A stretch of DNA of 64,000 nt from Oscillospiraceae bacterium (GTDB lineage: Bacteria; Bacillota; Clostridia; Oscillospirales; CAG-272), in contig SVRZ01000003.1 of NCBI GenBank assembly GCA_015064555.1, forward strand, positions 1 to 64,000, given 5' to 3'. Every line of letters starts with the position of its first letter. The stretch's first letter is position 1. Shown piece after piece: positions 8,705-20,084 of the stretch. Both the position numbers and the translations under genes were made by a program. The notes under the pieces are model-generated. The model worked only from the letters and a program-made list of their open reading frames with translations, made no database searches and was not told where the DNA came from.

Positions 8705-8829
8705 ATATCGGTATCATCGGGAAATAGGGTGTTTTATGCCATTTTCTCGATTTTTACTGTGAGATACCCGGGTAGAGGCATTTATCCGCGGGATTTCGAT
8801 ATACTATATTTTAAAGAAGGAGGAAAATC

Positions 8830-9243
8830 ATGCCAACCTTTAACCAGCTCGTAAAGAAAGGTCGTAGCGATAAGGCGTACAAGTCCAAGACTCCTGTACT
8901 CCAGAGAGGCTTCAACACTCTCCGTAATGAAGCTACAGATAAGACCTCACCTCAGAAGAGAGGCGTTTGCACTAAGGTAACCACCGTAACCCCCAAGAAG
9001 CCCAACTCGGCTCTTCGTAAGATCGCCAGAGTAAGACTTACCAACGGAATGGAAGCTACTTCTTACATTCCCGGTATCGGTCACAACCTTCAGGAGCACT
9101 CGGTTGTTCTCATCCGTGGTGGCCGTGTTCGTGACCTTCCCGGTGTACGTTATCACATAATCCGTGGTGCGCTTGATACCCAGGGTGTTGCTAACCGTAA
9201 GCAGAGCCGCTCCAAGTACGGAGCAAAGCGTCCGAAGAAATAA
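8830..9243 (+). CDS. rpsL: 30S ribosomal protein S12
   Basis: [12 protein letters not shown]...[62 protein letters not shown]. Confidence 0.99.
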   Translation: MPTFNQLVKKGRSDKAYKSKTPVLQRGFNTLRNEATDKTSPQKRGVCTKVTTVTPKKPNSALRKIARVRLTNGMEATSYIPGIGHNLQEHSVVLIRGGRVRDLPGVRYHIIRGALDTQGVANRKQSRSKYGAKRPKK

Positions 9244-9363
9244 TTAAAAGGTACACCTTCGGACAAATAAATGTGCTCACGTGCTGTGATGGTATAGATT
9301 TTTCTACACATATAAATCGCAAGACGAGCACTAACGAATTGAAAAACATTCGAGTACCTATGA

Positions 9364-9864
<501 letters not shown>

Positions 9865-9889
9865 TCGATATAATTAAGGAGAAGTTTCA

Positions 9890-12010
9890 ATGCCTAGAGA
9901 ATATTCGCTTGAGCATACCAGAAATATCGGTATTATGGCGCACATAGACGCCGGTAAAACAACCACCACCGAAAGAATCCTTTTTTATACCGGTAAGACT
10001 CACCGTATAGGTGAAACACACGACGGTTCTGCTACTATGGACTGGATGGCGCAGGAGCAGGAAAGAGGAATTACCATTACCTCTGCTGCTACCACCTGCT
10101 ACTGGGTTCCTACTCAGTTCCAGAATGATCCTGAGGCTGCTAAGAACAACAAGTACAGAATCAATATTATAGACACCCCCGGCCACGTTGACTTTACCGT
10201 TGAGGTTCAGAGATCGCTGAGAGTTCTTGACGGATCGGTTACCGTTCTTTGCGCTAAGGGCGGTGTTGAGCCCCAGACCGAGACGGTTTGGAACCAGGCT
10301 AACGAGTACAAGGTTCCCAGAATGTGCTACATCAACAAGATGGACATTATGGGTGCAGATTTCTTCCGCGTCGTTAAGATGATAAAGGAAAGACTTCGTG
10401 CAAATGCAGTTCCTGTTCAGCTTCCTATCGGAGCAGAGAGCTCGTTCCGTGGAATCATCGACCTCATGGAGATGAAGGCAGACGTTTATTACGATGACCT
10501 TGGTAAGGACATGAGAGTTGAAGAGATCCCCGAGAATATGAAGGAGCTTGCAGAGGAATATCGCAGAAACATGGTAGAGTCCATATGCGAGACCGATGAG
10601 GAGCTTATGGAGCGCTACATCATGGAGGATGAGATAACCACCGAGGAGCTCAAGGTTGCTCTTCGTAAGGCTACTCTTACCAATGCGATAATTCCCGTAT
10701 GCTGCGGAACATCTTACAAGAACAAGGGCGTTCAGAAGCTCCTTGATAACATCATCGAGTATATGCCCGCTCCTACCGACATCGAGGCTATCAAGGGTGT
10801 TAATCCCGAGACCGGCGCAGATGACGTTCGTCACGCGAGTGACGAGGAGCCCTTCTCGGCTCTTGCATTCAAGATCATGACCGACCCCTTCGTCGGTAAG
10901 CTCTGCTTCTTCAGAGTTTACTCCGGATCTGTTCAGAAGGGAACGGCGGTTTACAACTCCACTAAGGATTCCGATGAAAGATTCGGACGTATCCTTCAGA
11001 TGCACGCAAACGAGAGAGCTGATATCGATGTTTGCTACGCAGGTGATATCGCGGCAGTTGTCGGTGTAAAGAACACCACTACCGGTGATACCTTCTGTGA
11101 TGAGAAGCATCCTATCATTCTTGAGTCCATGGTATTCCCCGAGCCCGTTATCCGTCAGGCTATCGAGCCCAAGACCAAGGCAGGTCAGGAAAAGATGGGT
11201 ATCGCTCTTGCAAAGCTTGCTGAAGAGGATCCCACGTTCAGAACCTACACCGATGACGAGACCGGACAAACTATCATTGCCGGAATGGGTGAGCTCCACC
11301 TCGAGATCATCGTTGACAGACTTCTTCGTGAGTTCAAGGTAGAGGCAAATATCGGCGCACCTCAGGTTGCGTACAAGGAGACCATTCGCAAGAAGGTCGA
11401 TCAGGACACCAAGTATGCTCGTCAGTCGGGTGGTAAGGGTCAGTACGGTCACGTTAAGATCACCATCGAGCCCAACGAGACAGGCAAGGGATACGAGTTC
11501 ATCAATGCTGTTACCGGTGGTGCTATTCCCAAGGAGTACATTCCCGCAGTTGATGCAGGTATCCAGGGCGCAATGCAGGCAGGTGTTCTTGCAGGCTACA
11601 ACGTTGTTGACGTTAAGGTAACTCTTTATGACGGTTCTTACCACGAGGTCGACTCCTCGGAAATGGCGTTCAAGATCGCAGGCTCCATGGCATTCAAGGA
11701 AGCTATGAGACGTGCTGATCCTGTTCTTACCGAGCCTATCATGAAGGTTTCCGTAACCACTCCCGATGACTACATGGGAGATATTATCGGTGACGTTAAC
11801 TCCCGTCGCGGTCAGATGGATTCTATGGAGCAGATCGCAACCGGCGTGTCCAGAATTTATGCACACGTTCCGCTTGCTCAGATGTTCGGTTATGCAACCT
11901 CTCTGAGATCCCGTTCTCAGGGTCGTGCGGTTTACGTAATGGAGCCCGATGGATTCCAGGACGTTCCGAAGAATATCCAGGAAGAGATCATCAAGAGCAG
12001 AGCAAAGTAA
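9890..12010 (+). CDS. fusA: Elongation factor G
   Basis: [40 protein letters not shown]. Confidence 0.99.
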   Translation: MPREYSLEHTRNIGIMAHIDAGKTTTTERILFYTGKTHRIGETHDGSATMDWMAQEQERGITITSAATTCYWVPTQFQNDPEAAKNNKYRINIIDTPGHVDFTVEVQRSLRVLDGSVTVLCAKGGVEPQTETVWNQANEYKVPRMCYINKMDIMGADFFRVVKMIKERLRANAVPVQLPIGAESSFRGIIDLMEMKADVYYDDLGKDMRVEEIPENMKELAEEYRRNMVESICETDEELMERYIMEDEITTEELKVALRKATLTNAIIPVCCGTSYKNKGVQKLLDNIIEYMPAPTDIEAIKGVNPETGADDVRHASDEEPFSALAFKIMTDPFVGKLCFFRVYSGSVQKGTAVYNSTKDSDERFGRILQMHANERADIDVCYAGDIAAVVGVKNTTTGDTFCDEKHPIILESMVFPEPVIRQAIEPKTKAGQEKMGIALAKLAEEDPTFRTYTDDETGQTIIAGMGELHLEIIVDRLLREFKVEANIGAPQVAYKETIRKKVDQDTKYARQSGGKGQYGHVKITIEPNETGKGYEFINAVTGGAIPKEYIPAVDAGIQGAMQAGVLAGYNVVDVKVTLYDGSYHEVDSSEMAFKIAGSMAFKEAMRRADPVLTEPIMKVSVTTPDDYMGDIIGDVNSRRGQMDSMEQIATGVSRIYAHVPLAQMFGYATSLRSRSQGRAVYVMEPDGFQDVPKNIQEEIIKSRAK

Positions 12011-12128
12011 TCTCAGGATTATTTTCAAGTTTAAATTTCGCGGCATGATAATGCCAAGTCCTGTCGCGAACAAAAATAAAAAAATAAAATTAAAATAAAA
12101 AAATAAAAATCCAAGGAGGATATTTAAA

Positions 12129-13328
12129 ATGGCAAAGGCAAAATTCGAAAGAACCAAACCCCATGTTAATATCGGTACCATCGGTCACGTTGACCACGGT
12201 AAGACCACTCTTACTGCTGCAATCACCAAGACTCTTTCTCTTCTTAACGGATCTGAGTTCCTTGATTACAGCCAGATCGACAACTGCCCCGAGGAGAGAG
12301 CTCGTGGTATCACAATCAACTCCAGACACGTTGAGTACGAGACCGATAACCGTCACTACGCTCACGTTGACTGCCCCGGTCACGCTGACTACGTTAAGAA
12401 CATGATCACCGGTGCTGCTCAGATGGACGGTGCTATCCTTGTTGTTGCAGGTACTGATGGCCCTCTTGCACAGACCAGAGAGCACGTTCTTCTTGCTCGT
12501 CAGGTTGGCGTTCCCGCAATCGTTGTTTTCATGAACAAGTGCGATATCGTTGATGACGAGGAGCTTCTTGACCTCGTTGAGATGGAGATCAGAGATCTTC
12601 TTAACGAGTACGAGTTCCCCGGTGACGACATTCCGATCGTTCGTGGTTCCGCTCGTGAGGCTCTTACCTCCAATAACGGTATTGATGCTCCCGAGTTCGA
12701 TTGCATCAAGGAGCTTATGGCTCAGGTTGACGCTTACATTCCTACTCCCGACAGAAAGGCAGATCTCCCCTTCCTTATGCCTGTTGAGGACGTATTCTCT
12801 ATCTCCGGTCGTGGTACTGTTGCTACCGGTAGAGTTGAGCGTGGTACTATCAAGATGGCTGACACTGTTGAGATCGTTGGTCTTAAGGACGAGAACAGCA
12901 CTACTGTTGTAACCGGTATCGAGATGTTCCACAAGCTCATGGATTCCGCAGAGGCTGGAGACAACGTTGGTCTTCTTCTCCGTGGTGTTCAGAAGAACGA
13001 GATCGAGAGAGGTCAGGTTCTTTGCAAGCCCGGCTCTGTTAACCCCCACACCAAGTTCGTAGGTCAGGTTTACGTTCTTACCGAGAAGGAAGGCGGCCGT
13101 TCCAAGCCCTTCTTCTCCGGCTACAGACCTCAGTTCTACTTCAGAACTACCGACGTTACCGGTATCATCACCCTTCCTGAGGATGTTGAGATGTGCCGTC
13201 CCGGCGATAACGTTAACATGAACGTTGAGCTTATCACTCCTATCGCTTGCGAGAAGGGTCTTCGTTTCGCTATCCGTGAGGGTGGTAGAACCGTTGGTTC
13301 GGGCGTTGTTGGCGAGATCCTCGCTTAA
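12129..13328 (+). CDS. tuf: Elongation factor Tu
   Basis: [53 protein letters not shown]. Confidence 0.99.
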   Translation: MAKAKFERTKPHVNIGTIGHVDHGKTTLTAAITKTLSLLNGSEFLDYSQIDNCPEERARGITINSRHVEYETDNRHYAHVDCPGHADYVKNMITGAAQMDGAILVVAGTDGPLAQTREHVLLARQVGVPAIVVFMNKCDIVDDEELLDLVEMEIRDLLNEYEFPGDDIPIVRGSAREALTSNNGIDAPEFDCIKELMAQVDAYIPTPDRKADLPFLMPVEDVFSISGRGTVATGRVERGTIKMADTVEIVGLKDENSTTVVTGIEMFHKLMDSAEAGDNVGLLLRGVQKNEIERGQVLCKPGSVNPHTKFVGQVYVLTEKEGGRSKPFFSGYRPQFYFRTTDVTGIITLPEDVEMCRPGDNVNMNVELITPIACEKGLRFAIREGGRTVGSGVVGEILA

Positions 13329-13376
13329 TTAAAGCCTTAGACTTTAATTCTTTGTATCCCTCGGGATACACGTGTT

Positions 13377-13408
13377 GTGGCTGCCGTGGGTTTTCCCGGT
13401 AGCCACCT
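13377..13408 (+). terminator. Putative terminator of the str operon
   Basis: GTGGCTGCCGTGGG tttt CCCGGTAGCCAC followed by a short T tract. Confidence 0.5.
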
Positions 13409-13528
13409 TATTTAATATAGCTTGTTAATAAGCTTGCGGTGCAAAGCTGCGTCACACGACTGTTACTGTTCGTGTGACTATGAAAAGAATACTTTTATAG
13501 GTCATAATCTTTACTTAATTCAATATAA

Positions 13529-13643
13529 TTTCTTTGGGGAATGGTGAAAATCCATACCGGCAGTATAGTCTGCGAAGAAGGGGAAACCCTTCCCGAAAAG
13601 GTGAAATTCCTTTACCGACGGTATAGTCCGGATGAAAAAAGAA
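13529..13643 (+). ncRNA. FMN riboswitch (RFN element)
   Basis: GGGGAATGGTGAAAATCCATACCGGCAGTATAGTCTGCGAAG...GGTGAAATTCCTTTACCGACGGTATAGTCCGGATGAAAAAAGAA matches the RFN consensus. Confidence 0.93.
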
Positions 13644-13705
13644 AAAGGCGTTGAATGCTCAATTATTCAATTTATGTAAATAATTGTATGCATTTTGCCA
13701 TAATT

Positions 13706-13740
13706 CCTTGGAAAAGATTCGTTCCAAGGTTTTTTCTTTT
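13706..13740 (+). terminator. Riboswitch-associated intrinsic terminator
   Basis: CCTTGGAA aagattcg TTCCAAGG TTTTTTCTTTT. Confidence 0.85.
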
Positions 13741-13762
13741 CCTGAAAGGAGAGGAGAATTTT

Positions 13763-14503
13763 ATGTCTAATTTTGATAAAAGCTCTCTCGCCGATGCTAC
13801 CGAATCGGTAGATAAAAATGAGCTGAAAGGCGAGAAAAATAAAAATAAATGGAGCAGCAAGCCCTTCATTTACGATACACGCAGGATAGTCGGAATTTCG
13901 ATGTTCGTTGCCCTCGCTTATGCCGTAACCTTCGTTTTCAGGATTCCGGTAATGTTCCTGACTTTTGATGCCAAGGATGCCGTTATTATAATTGCATCGC
14001 TTATATATGGACCGGTGGCGGGTGTGATCATATCCTTCCTCGTTGCGTTTATAGAATTTATAACCGTCAGCGGAACCGGCGTATATGGATTGATAATGAA
14101 CTTTGCGTCGTCGGCGGTATTTTCATCTGCGGCGGCTCTGATATATAAGTACAAAAGAAATGCCACGGGCGCGATCATAGCATTTTATTCTGCCAGTATT
14201 GCCATGATATCGGTGATGCTCGTTCTGAATATGCTTGTAACACCGTATTATATGGGCGTGTCAAGAGCCGAGGTCGTCGCGCTTTTGCCTAAGCTTATCC
14301 TGCCGTTCAACACGGCAAAGGCACTTATGAACAGTGCATTTGCGATGATCCTTTATAAACCGATAACCGTGGCCATGCGCCGCGCAAGATTACTCAGCGG
14401 TGAGGGAAAAATGAAGCTGAACCGCTCATCCGCGGCGATATATATAGCGGCGCTTATAACGCTTGCCGCATCTATCGCGCTCTTTGTCATACTCAAAAAA
14501 TAA
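13763..14503 (+). CDS. ribU: Riboflavin ECF transporter S component (RibU-like)
   Basis: Multi-TM IVGISMFVALAYAVTFVFRIPVMFLTFDAKDAVIIIASLIYGPVAGVIISFLVAFIEF behind an FMN riboswitch; SD AAAGGAGAGG before ATG 13763; tracked start 13655 would read through the terminator. Confidence 0.88.
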   Translation: MSNFDKSSLADATESVDKNELKGEKNKNKWSSKPFIYDTRRIVGISMFVALAYAVTFVFRIPVMFLTFDAKDAVIIIASLIYGPVAGVIISFLVAFIEFITVSGTGVYGLIMNFASSAVFSSAAALIYKYKRNATGAIIAFYSASIAMISVMLVLNMLVTPYYMGVSRAEVVALLPKLILPFNTAKALMNSAFAMILYKPITVAMRRARLLSGEGKMKLNRSSAAIYIAALITLAASIALFVILKK

Positions 14504-14584
14504 GCACGGTATCAGGTTTTGATTTTTCAGAAAGAGAAAACACAAGATATTTTAATGAACCAAAAACCAAAGCAACTCAAAAAA

Positions 14585-14632
14585 TAGATGCATCCCTCCA
14601 CCTTCTGATAGTGGAGGGATGCATCTGTTTTT
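14585..14632. terminator. Bidirectional terminator between convergent genes
   Basis: AGATGCATCCCTCCAC cttctgata GTGGAGGGATGCATCT TTTTT. Confidence 0.85.
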
Positions 14633-14671
14633 ATATTTGTCGGTTATGAGTTTAGTATTCGTTATATACCC

Positions 14672-15385
14672 TTATTGCTCCGAAAAATACTTCTTGCAGA
14701 GCTCTATAGTTATAAGAGCGCTTTTTTTTGCGGCGATGGGAAGGAACTTCTGATAATCCATCGAGCTATCCTCATCCGCCGAGTCGGAAACCGCGCGTAT
14801 GACGGTGCAGGGGGTATTGTTTACGTAGCAGACGTGTGCGATAGCCGCACCCTCCATCTCACAGACGGAGGCGGAGAATTCCTCGCGTATGCGCTCCTTT
14901 GTTGCGGCATCCGAAACGAACAGGTCGCCCGAAGCGACAGTACCCACGTGATATTGGAATAGCCGCTCGTCTGCGATCTCCTTGATAAGTGCTATAGCCT
15001 TCTTATCGGCATCGAAATATATCTTATTGATTCCCGAAACAAGCCCCTTGGGATCGCCTATAGCAGAGGTATCCATATCGTGCTGAACGAGCTTATCCGC
15101 GATAAGAACGTCACCCACCTTGATGCCCTTTGCAATTCCGCCGCCTACACCCGTGTTTATTATAAGCTTGGGTGCATATTTTATGATCATAGCCTCGGCA
15201 CAGAGCGCGGCAAATACCTTTCCTATGCCGCATTTTGCAATAACGACACGCACCTTGCCGAGCCTTCCGCGGTGAAAGGTGATTCCTCCGACGCTTGACG
15301 TTTTATGCGAGGTGAGGTTGGCGATGAGTGTTTCGATCTCGGGCTCCATAGCACCGATTATTCCGATATCTGTGCGGTTGAACAT
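14672..15385 (-). CDS. mtnN: 5'-methylthioadenosine/S-adenosylhomocysteine nucleosidase
   Basis: IGIIGAMEPEIETLIANL, NTGVGGGIAKGIKVGDV, EMEGAAIAHVCYVNNTPCTVIRAVSD; start corrected to ATG 15385 with AGGAGG upstream. Confidence 0.93.
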   Translation of the reverse strand: MFNRTDIGIIGAMEPEIETLIANLTSHKTSSVGGITFHRGRLGKVRVVIAKCGIGKVFAALCAEAMIIKYAPKLIINTGVGGGIAKGIKVGDVLIADKLVQHDMDTSAIGDPKGLVSGINKIYFDADKKAIALIKEIADERLFQYHVGTVASGDLFVSDAATKERIREEFSASVCEMEGAAIAHVCYVNNTPCTVIRAVSDSADEDSSMDYQKFLPIAAKKSALITIELCKKYFSEQ

Positions 15386-15404
15386 CTGTATTATCCTCCT
15401 GTTT

Positions 15405-15872
15405 TCAGGCTGTGGGATATTCGAATCTGTGCGTTGCCGATGAGAGTGCCGAAAGATATCTTCGGCATTCATTCTTCGCGGCATCGAGATCGAGATTGCG
15501 ATAGTTTCCACATTCCTCGCGTGCCGCACCGAACATTTCTCCATCGTGCGAGATTATCTTCTCCAGCGTTTCCGTGATACAGCGGTATACGGTATCGCGG
15601 TCCTTGCCGCGGGTGAGAAGATAAAATCCGGTCTGACATCCCATCGGCCCAAAATAAATTATACTGTCGCCGATGGCGGAATTGCGGACGTAGGTTGCGA
15701 ACATATGCTCCACCGAGTGCATGGTGAGATTATCCATATAGTCGCCCATATTCGGGCACCGCGTTCGAAGATCGAAGGTGGTTATATCACCGTCGATCCT
15801 TGACACGTATACGCCCGGGGTTATATAATCGTGATTTACCGAGAAGGAAGCGATCCTTTTAACGTTTTCCAT
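15405..15872 (-). CDS. luxS: S-ribosylhomocysteine lyase LuxS
   Basis: TFDLRTRCPN, HSVEHMFATYVRN, IIYFGPMGCQTGFYL. Confidence 0.95.
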   Translation of the reverse strand: MENVKRIASFSVNHDYITPGVYVSRIDGDITTFDLRTRCPNMGDYMDNLTMHSVEHMFATYVRNSAIGDSIIYFGPMGCQTGFYLLTRGKDRDTVYRCITETLEKIISHDGEMFGAAREECGNYRNLDLDAAKNECRRYLSALSSATHRFEYPTA

Positions 15873-15879
15873 AGTTCTG

Positions 15880-17271
15880 TCAGAATTCAAGCTTTGACTC
15901 GATGTAAGCCTTGACCTCTCCTACGGGGATCCTTATCTGCTCCATGGTATCTCTGTCACGAACGGTTACGCAGCCGTCGTTTTCGGTTTCAAAGTCGACA
16001 GTAATGCAGAAGGGAGTACCGATCTCGTCCTCGCGGCGATATCTCTTTCCGATAGATCCTGTTTCGTCAAAATCAACAGCGAAATATTTAGCGAGCGAAT
16101 CGTATATCTCAAGAGCCTTGTCTGACAGCTTCTTCGAAAGAGGAAGAATAGCTGCCTTGTAGGGTGCAAGCGCGGGATGAAGATGGAGCAAAACTCTCAT
16201 ATCGTTCTCGCCAAGCTGTTCCTCATCGTATGCATCGACGAGGAATGCGAGAGCAACCCTGTCCGCACCGAGCGAGGGCTCAACTACGTATGGTGTGTAT
16301 TTCTCGTTGGTCTCGGGATCGAAATACTTCATATCCTTACCGGAGAATTTCTCGTGCTGACCGAGATCATAATCTGTTCTGTCAGCAATTCCCCAGAGCT
16401 CGCCCCAACCGAACGGGAAGAGGAATTCAAAGTCTGTGGTTGCCTTGGAGTAGAAGCAAAGCTCCTCCGGGTCATGGTCTCGGAGGCGGAGATTTTCATC
16501 CTTCATACCTAAATTGAGAAGGAACTTATGGCAGTAATCCTTCCAGTATGCGAACCATTCAAGGTCGGTGCCGGGCTTGCAGAAGAACTCAAGCTCCATC
16601 TGCTCGAACTCACGTGTTCTGAAGGTGAAGTTACCGGGGGTGATCTCGTTACGGAAGGACTTTCCGATCTGAGCTATACCGAAGGGGAGCTTCTTTCTTG
16701 TGGATCTCTGAGCTGCAGGGAAATTAACGAATATACCCTGTGCAGTCTCGGGACGAAGGTAAACGGTGTTAGTGGAATCCTCGGTAACACCGATGAAGGT
16801 CTTGAACATAAGGTTGAACTTCTTTATGTCGGCGAAGTCCTTGCCTCCGCATATCGGGCAGGCGATATCTTTTTCCTTGATATAGGTTGCCATTTCCTCG
16901 AAGCTCCAGGAAGCGGGGTTATCCGCAAGGCCGTGCTCAAATGCATAATCCTCGATGAGCTTATCCGCTCTGTGACGAGCCTTGCAGCCCTTGCAGTCCA
17001 TAAGAGGATCGGAGAATCCGCCTACGTGTCCTGATGCTACCCATGCCTGAGGGTTCATGATAATAGCACTGTCAAGTCCTACGTTGTAGCGCGATTCCTG
17101 AACGAATTTCTTCCACCAAGCACGCTTTACGTTGTTCTTGAACTCAACGCCAAGAGGGCCGTAGTCCCAGGAATTTGCCAGGCCTCCGTAGATCTCAGAA
17201 CCGGGGAATATAAATCCTCTGGTTTTGCAGAGAGCAACGATTTTGTCCATTGTCTTTTTGCTGTTTTCCAT
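15880..17271 (-). CDS. glyQS: Glycyl-tRNA synthetase (alpha2 type)
   Basis: [59 protein letters not shown]. Confidence 0.97.
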   Translation of the reverse strand: MENSKKTMDKIVALCKTRGFIFPGSEIYGGLANSWDYGPLGVEFKNNVKRAWWKKFVQESRYNVGLDSAIIMNPQAWVASGHVGGFSDPLMDCKGCKARHRADKLIEDYAFEHGLADNPASWSFEEMATYIKEKDIACPICGGKDFADIKKFNLMFKTFIGVTEDSTNTVYLRPETAQGIFVNFPAAQRSTRKKLPFGIAQIGKSFRNEITPGNFTFRTREFEQMELEFFCKPGTDLEWFAYWKDYCHKFLLNLGMKDENLRLRDHDPEELCFYSKATTDFEFLFPFGWGELWGIADRTDYDLGQHEKFSGKDMKYFDPETNEKYTPYVVEPSLGADRVALAFLVDAYDEEQLGENDMRVLLHLHPALAPYKAAILPLSKKLSDKALEIYDSLAKYFAVDFDETGSIGKRYRREDEIGTPFCITVDFETENDGCVTVRDRDTMEQIRIPVGEVKAYIESKLEF

Positions 17272-17305
17272 ATTATATCTCCATTTTGTAAAATATTATT
17301 TGCAT

Positions 17306-18601
17306 TTATACTATTTTTCCTATGATTACATCGCCGTGTCTTTTGATAGGCATTACCGAGATTCTCTTTCCGTGAAGATCATTTTCCGATTCTGCCATAA
17401 CCTCTGCGAAGCACTCCGAATGACCGTACCACATCCCCTCGCGCATCTCTTCGAAGATGCAGTCGAGCGGCTGCTTTCTTTCTACTATACCGTCCAGCAC
17501 TCTGTGGCCGATCTCGGTGATCCTTTCGATGAGCCTTTGGCTTCTGTCGTGCTTTACCGATTCCGGGATCTGACCGGGCAGCTCTGCCGCCACGGTATTC
17601 TTCCTTCTTGAATAGCAGAAAACGTGAGCAGAAAGGAATCCGACCTCCTCCGCAAAGCTTACCGTTTCAAGGAAATCCTCCTCTGTCTCACCGGGGAATC
17701 CGACCATAAGATCGGTGGTGAAGGTGGCAGAGGGAATATATTCCCTGATACGTCTTATGTTCTCGAGAGCGCGCTCTCGAGTGTATCTTCGGCGCATAGC
17801 CGAGAGAGTGCGATCCGATCCGCTCTGTATCGAAACGTGAAAGTGAGGTGCAAGTATTCCGAGCCCCTTTATCTTGTCGGCAAAGTCACGTCCTATAAGC
17901 TCGGGAGCAAGCGAACCGAGTCTTATTCTGACGGCGCTTTTTCTGCGGTCAAGCTCGGTGAGAAGATCGCCAAGACCGTACCCCGTGCCGAAATCTTTAC
18001 CGTATGAGCCTGTCTCTATTCCGGTGAGCACTATTTCGTTGACTCCGCTTTTTGCAAGAGCCTCTACCTCTTCTATGACCTCATCTGCCGGCTTTGAGCG
18101 CACGTTTCCTCTTGCGGAGGGAATAGCACAGTATGAGCATCTTGACTCACAGCCGTCTTCGATCTTAACGTATACTCTTGTCCTCGGACCGCGAGTTATG
18201 CGCATAGGCTCAAAGGGCTCTCCATATATGTCGGTAACCTCGCTGACCTTAGGACCGCCCGAAAGCAGCTCATCTGCTATTTTGACGAGCCTGAGCTTGC
18301 CTCCCGAGCCGATGACCGCATCGACCTCGGGCATTTTTTCTATCTCGTCCGGTGTGCGCTGACTGTAGCATCCGCATACAAGTATCTTCGCATCAGGATT
18401 CTGCCTTTTCGCACGCCTTATGATCTGCCTCGATTTTTTATCCGCCTCGGCGGTGACGGTGCAGGTATTTATAACGTAAACGTCATTTTTTTGATTGAAA
18501 TCGGATATGACATAGCCTGCGGCTTCAAAGCACTCGGCAATAGCCTCGGTCTCATATTGCGAAACCTTACAGCCAAGAGTGTATAGACCTACCCTTTTCA
18601 C
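17306..18601 (-). CDS. mtaB: tRNA (t6A37) methylthiotransferase MtaB
   Basis: VGLYTLGCKVSQYETEAI, EDGCESRCSYCAIPSARGNVRSKP radical SAM motif, MVGFPGETEEDF. Confidence 0.92.
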   Translation of the reverse strand: MKRVGLYTLGCKVSQYETEAIAECFEAAGYVISDFNQKNDVYVINTCTVTAEADKKSRQIIRRAKRQNPDAKILVCGCYSQRTPDEIEKMPEVDAVIGSGGKLRLVKIADELLSGGPKVSEVTDIYGEPFEPMRITRGPRTRVYVKIEDGCESRCSYCAIPSARGNVRSKPADEVIEEVEALAKSGVNEIVLTGIETGSYGKDFGTGYGLGDLLTELDRRKSAVRIRLGSLAPELIGRDFADKIKGLGILAPHFHVSIQSGSDRTLSAMRRRYTRERALENIRRIREYIPSATFTTDLMVGFPGETEEDFLETVSFAEEVGFLSAHVFCYSRRKNTVAAELPGQIPESVKHDRSQRLIERITEIGHRVLDGIVERKQPLDCIFEEMREGMWYGHSECFAEVMAESENDLHGKRISVMPIKRHGDVIIGKIV

Positions 18602-19155
18602 TTAGTGTAGACCTCGGGCTTAAGAACGCCGACAAAGGGAAGCGCGCGGTACATCTCCGCATAGTCAAGACCGTAGCCGATAACGAATTCATCGGGTATC
18701 TCCGTGCCGCAGTAATCGGGTGTGAATTCCACGCGTCTTCTCGAGGGCTTGTCCAGAAGAGTGCAGGTCCGAACGCTCTTTGCTCCCTTGAGCTTGAGAT
18801 ATTTCGTGAGATGGGAAAGGGTGATACCGCTATCGATTATATCCTCTATTATAAGAAGGTCGCAGCTTGCGATATCGGGGCGCAGAAGGTCGAGCGCTAT
18901 ATGTATCTGACCGGTCGTTTCGGTTCCGACGCCGTAGGATGAGACCTTCATGCAGTCTATCTCGACAGGCACGGTAATCTTTTTCATAAGGTCACCCATG
19001 AAGACGAGCGAGCCCTTGAGGATGCAGACCAGAACGAGCTTTTTGTCATTTGCGGCATAGTCCTCATCTATCTGCTTTGCGATCCTTGTGACTATTGCAT
19101 CGATTTCTTCTTCGCTTACCAAAACTCTCTCTATATCGTTTTTAATGTTTTTCAT
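18598..19155 (-). CDS. hpt: Hypoxanthine phosphoribosyltransferase
   Basis: VLVCILKGSLVFMGDLMKKI, LLIIEDIIDSGITLSHL. Confidence 0.95.
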   Translation of the reverse strand: MKNIKNDIERVLVSEEEIDAIVTRIAKQIDEDYAANDKKLVLVCILKGSLVFMGDLMKKITVPVEIDCMKVSSYGVGTETTGQIHIALDLLRPDIASCDLLIIEDIIDSGITLSHLTKYLKLKGAKSVRTCTLLDKPSRRRVEFTPDYCGTEIPDEFVIGYGLDYAEMYRALPFVGVLKPEVYTK

Positions 19156-19330
19156 CCCGATTAACCGTCCTTATTTTGATTAATATATTTTATCACAAAG
19201 AGTCGGTAAAGTCAATATAGATTTTAATATATTTATAGATTGGAGTCGAAGATTCTGCTCTGCCGACAGCCGCACCCCGGGAGCTCTCGTGAGGCGGAGA
19301 TAACTAATTTTGAAAAATACAAAAAAAGAC

Positions 19331-19359
19331 TTGACAAACGATAAAAAATAATATATAAT
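19331..19359 (+). promoter_or_regulatory. Sigma-A promoter of rpmH
   Basis: TTGACA (19331-19336), 17 bp, TATAAT (19354-19359). Confidence 0.85.
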
Positions 19360-19431
19360 GTATACTGCTTTCGTATGGTCGTCTTTGATGTACGAAAAAG
19401 ACGTTAGTAAATTCACAAGGAGGTGCAGATC

Positions 19432-19566
19432 GTGAAGAGAACGTATCAGCCTAAGAAGAGACAGAGAAGCAAGGAACACGGTTTCAGAAAAAGAATGGCT
19501 ACAGCAAACGGTAGAAAAGTTCTTAAAAGAAGACGCGCCAAGGGTAGAGCTCGTCTTACCTACTAA
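19432..19566 (+). CDS. rpmH: 50S ribosomal protein L34 (GTG start; absent from the ORF track)
   Basis: [62 protein letters not shown] (44 aa), canonical L34. Confidence 0.98.
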   Translation: MKRTYQPKKRQRSKEHGFRKRMATANGRKVLKRRRAKGRARLTY

Positions 19567-19597
19567 TCGGTCACATAGTTAGAAGTGACATACAAAT

Positions 19598-19639
19598 CCT
19601 CCGATAAGTAGCACTTCGGGTGCATTTATCGGGGTTTTT
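19598..19639 (+). terminator. Intrinsic terminator/attenuator between rpmH and rnpA
   Basis: CCGATAA gta GCAC ttcg GGTGC at TTATCGG GGTTTTTG. Confidence 0.75.
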
Positions 19640-19674
19640 GTTTAGATGACGTTTTCGCGTCACGGGAGTGTTTT

Positions 19675-20061
19675 ATGAAATTCAGAGCTATCAAAGAAAA
19701 TCATCTCTTTGGTAAAGCGTATTCGAAGGGCAAAAGAGCAGTGACGTCGGCTCTTGCGGTTTACGTGTTGCCCGATTACGCAGCAAGGAGAATCGCTAAA
19801 AGCGATACCAGAAAGCAGATAAAGAACAGATACGGCATCACCGTATCGACCAAGATCGGAGGCGCGGTGGTAAGAAGCCGCTGTCGCAGAATAATAAGAG
19901 AAGGCCTCGCCTCGGTGGAATCCGGCGGCAGACTCAAGCAGGGCTTCCTTGTGGTTATTGCGGCGAGAAGCGCAGCTCCGAAAATGAAGAGCGGGGAGAT
20001 AAGCAGGCATCTCTCGGAGGCATTTGCCAAGCTCGATATGTATAATTCTCAAAACGTATAA
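19675..20061 (+). CDS. rnpA: Ribonuclease P protein component
   Basis: [23 protein letters not shown]...[26 protein letters not shown]. Confidence 0.93.
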   Translation: MKFRAIKENHLFGKAYSKGKRAVTSALAVYVLPDYAARRIAKSDTRKQIKNRYGITVSTKIGGAVVRSRCRRIIREGLASVESGGRLKQGFLVVIAARSAAPKMKSGEISRHLSEAFAKLDMYNSQNV

Positions 20062-20084
20062 CGGCCTGCGAAAAAGGTACAATA

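Noticed and set aside
9887-12181. 764-aa antisense ORF opposite fusA
   Set aside because: Mirror of the fusA codon bias; no recognisable domain, and fusA is unambiguous on the plus strand
12090-13049. 319-aa antisense ORF opposite tuf
   Set aside because: Codon-bias artefact; tuf is unambiguous
16528-17034. 168-aa plus-strand ORF opposite glyQS
   Set aside because: Antisense artefact of the synthetase
19200-19330. oriC next to rpmH
   Set aside because: No cluster of DnaA boxes (TTATCCACA) seen and dnaA is not adjacent
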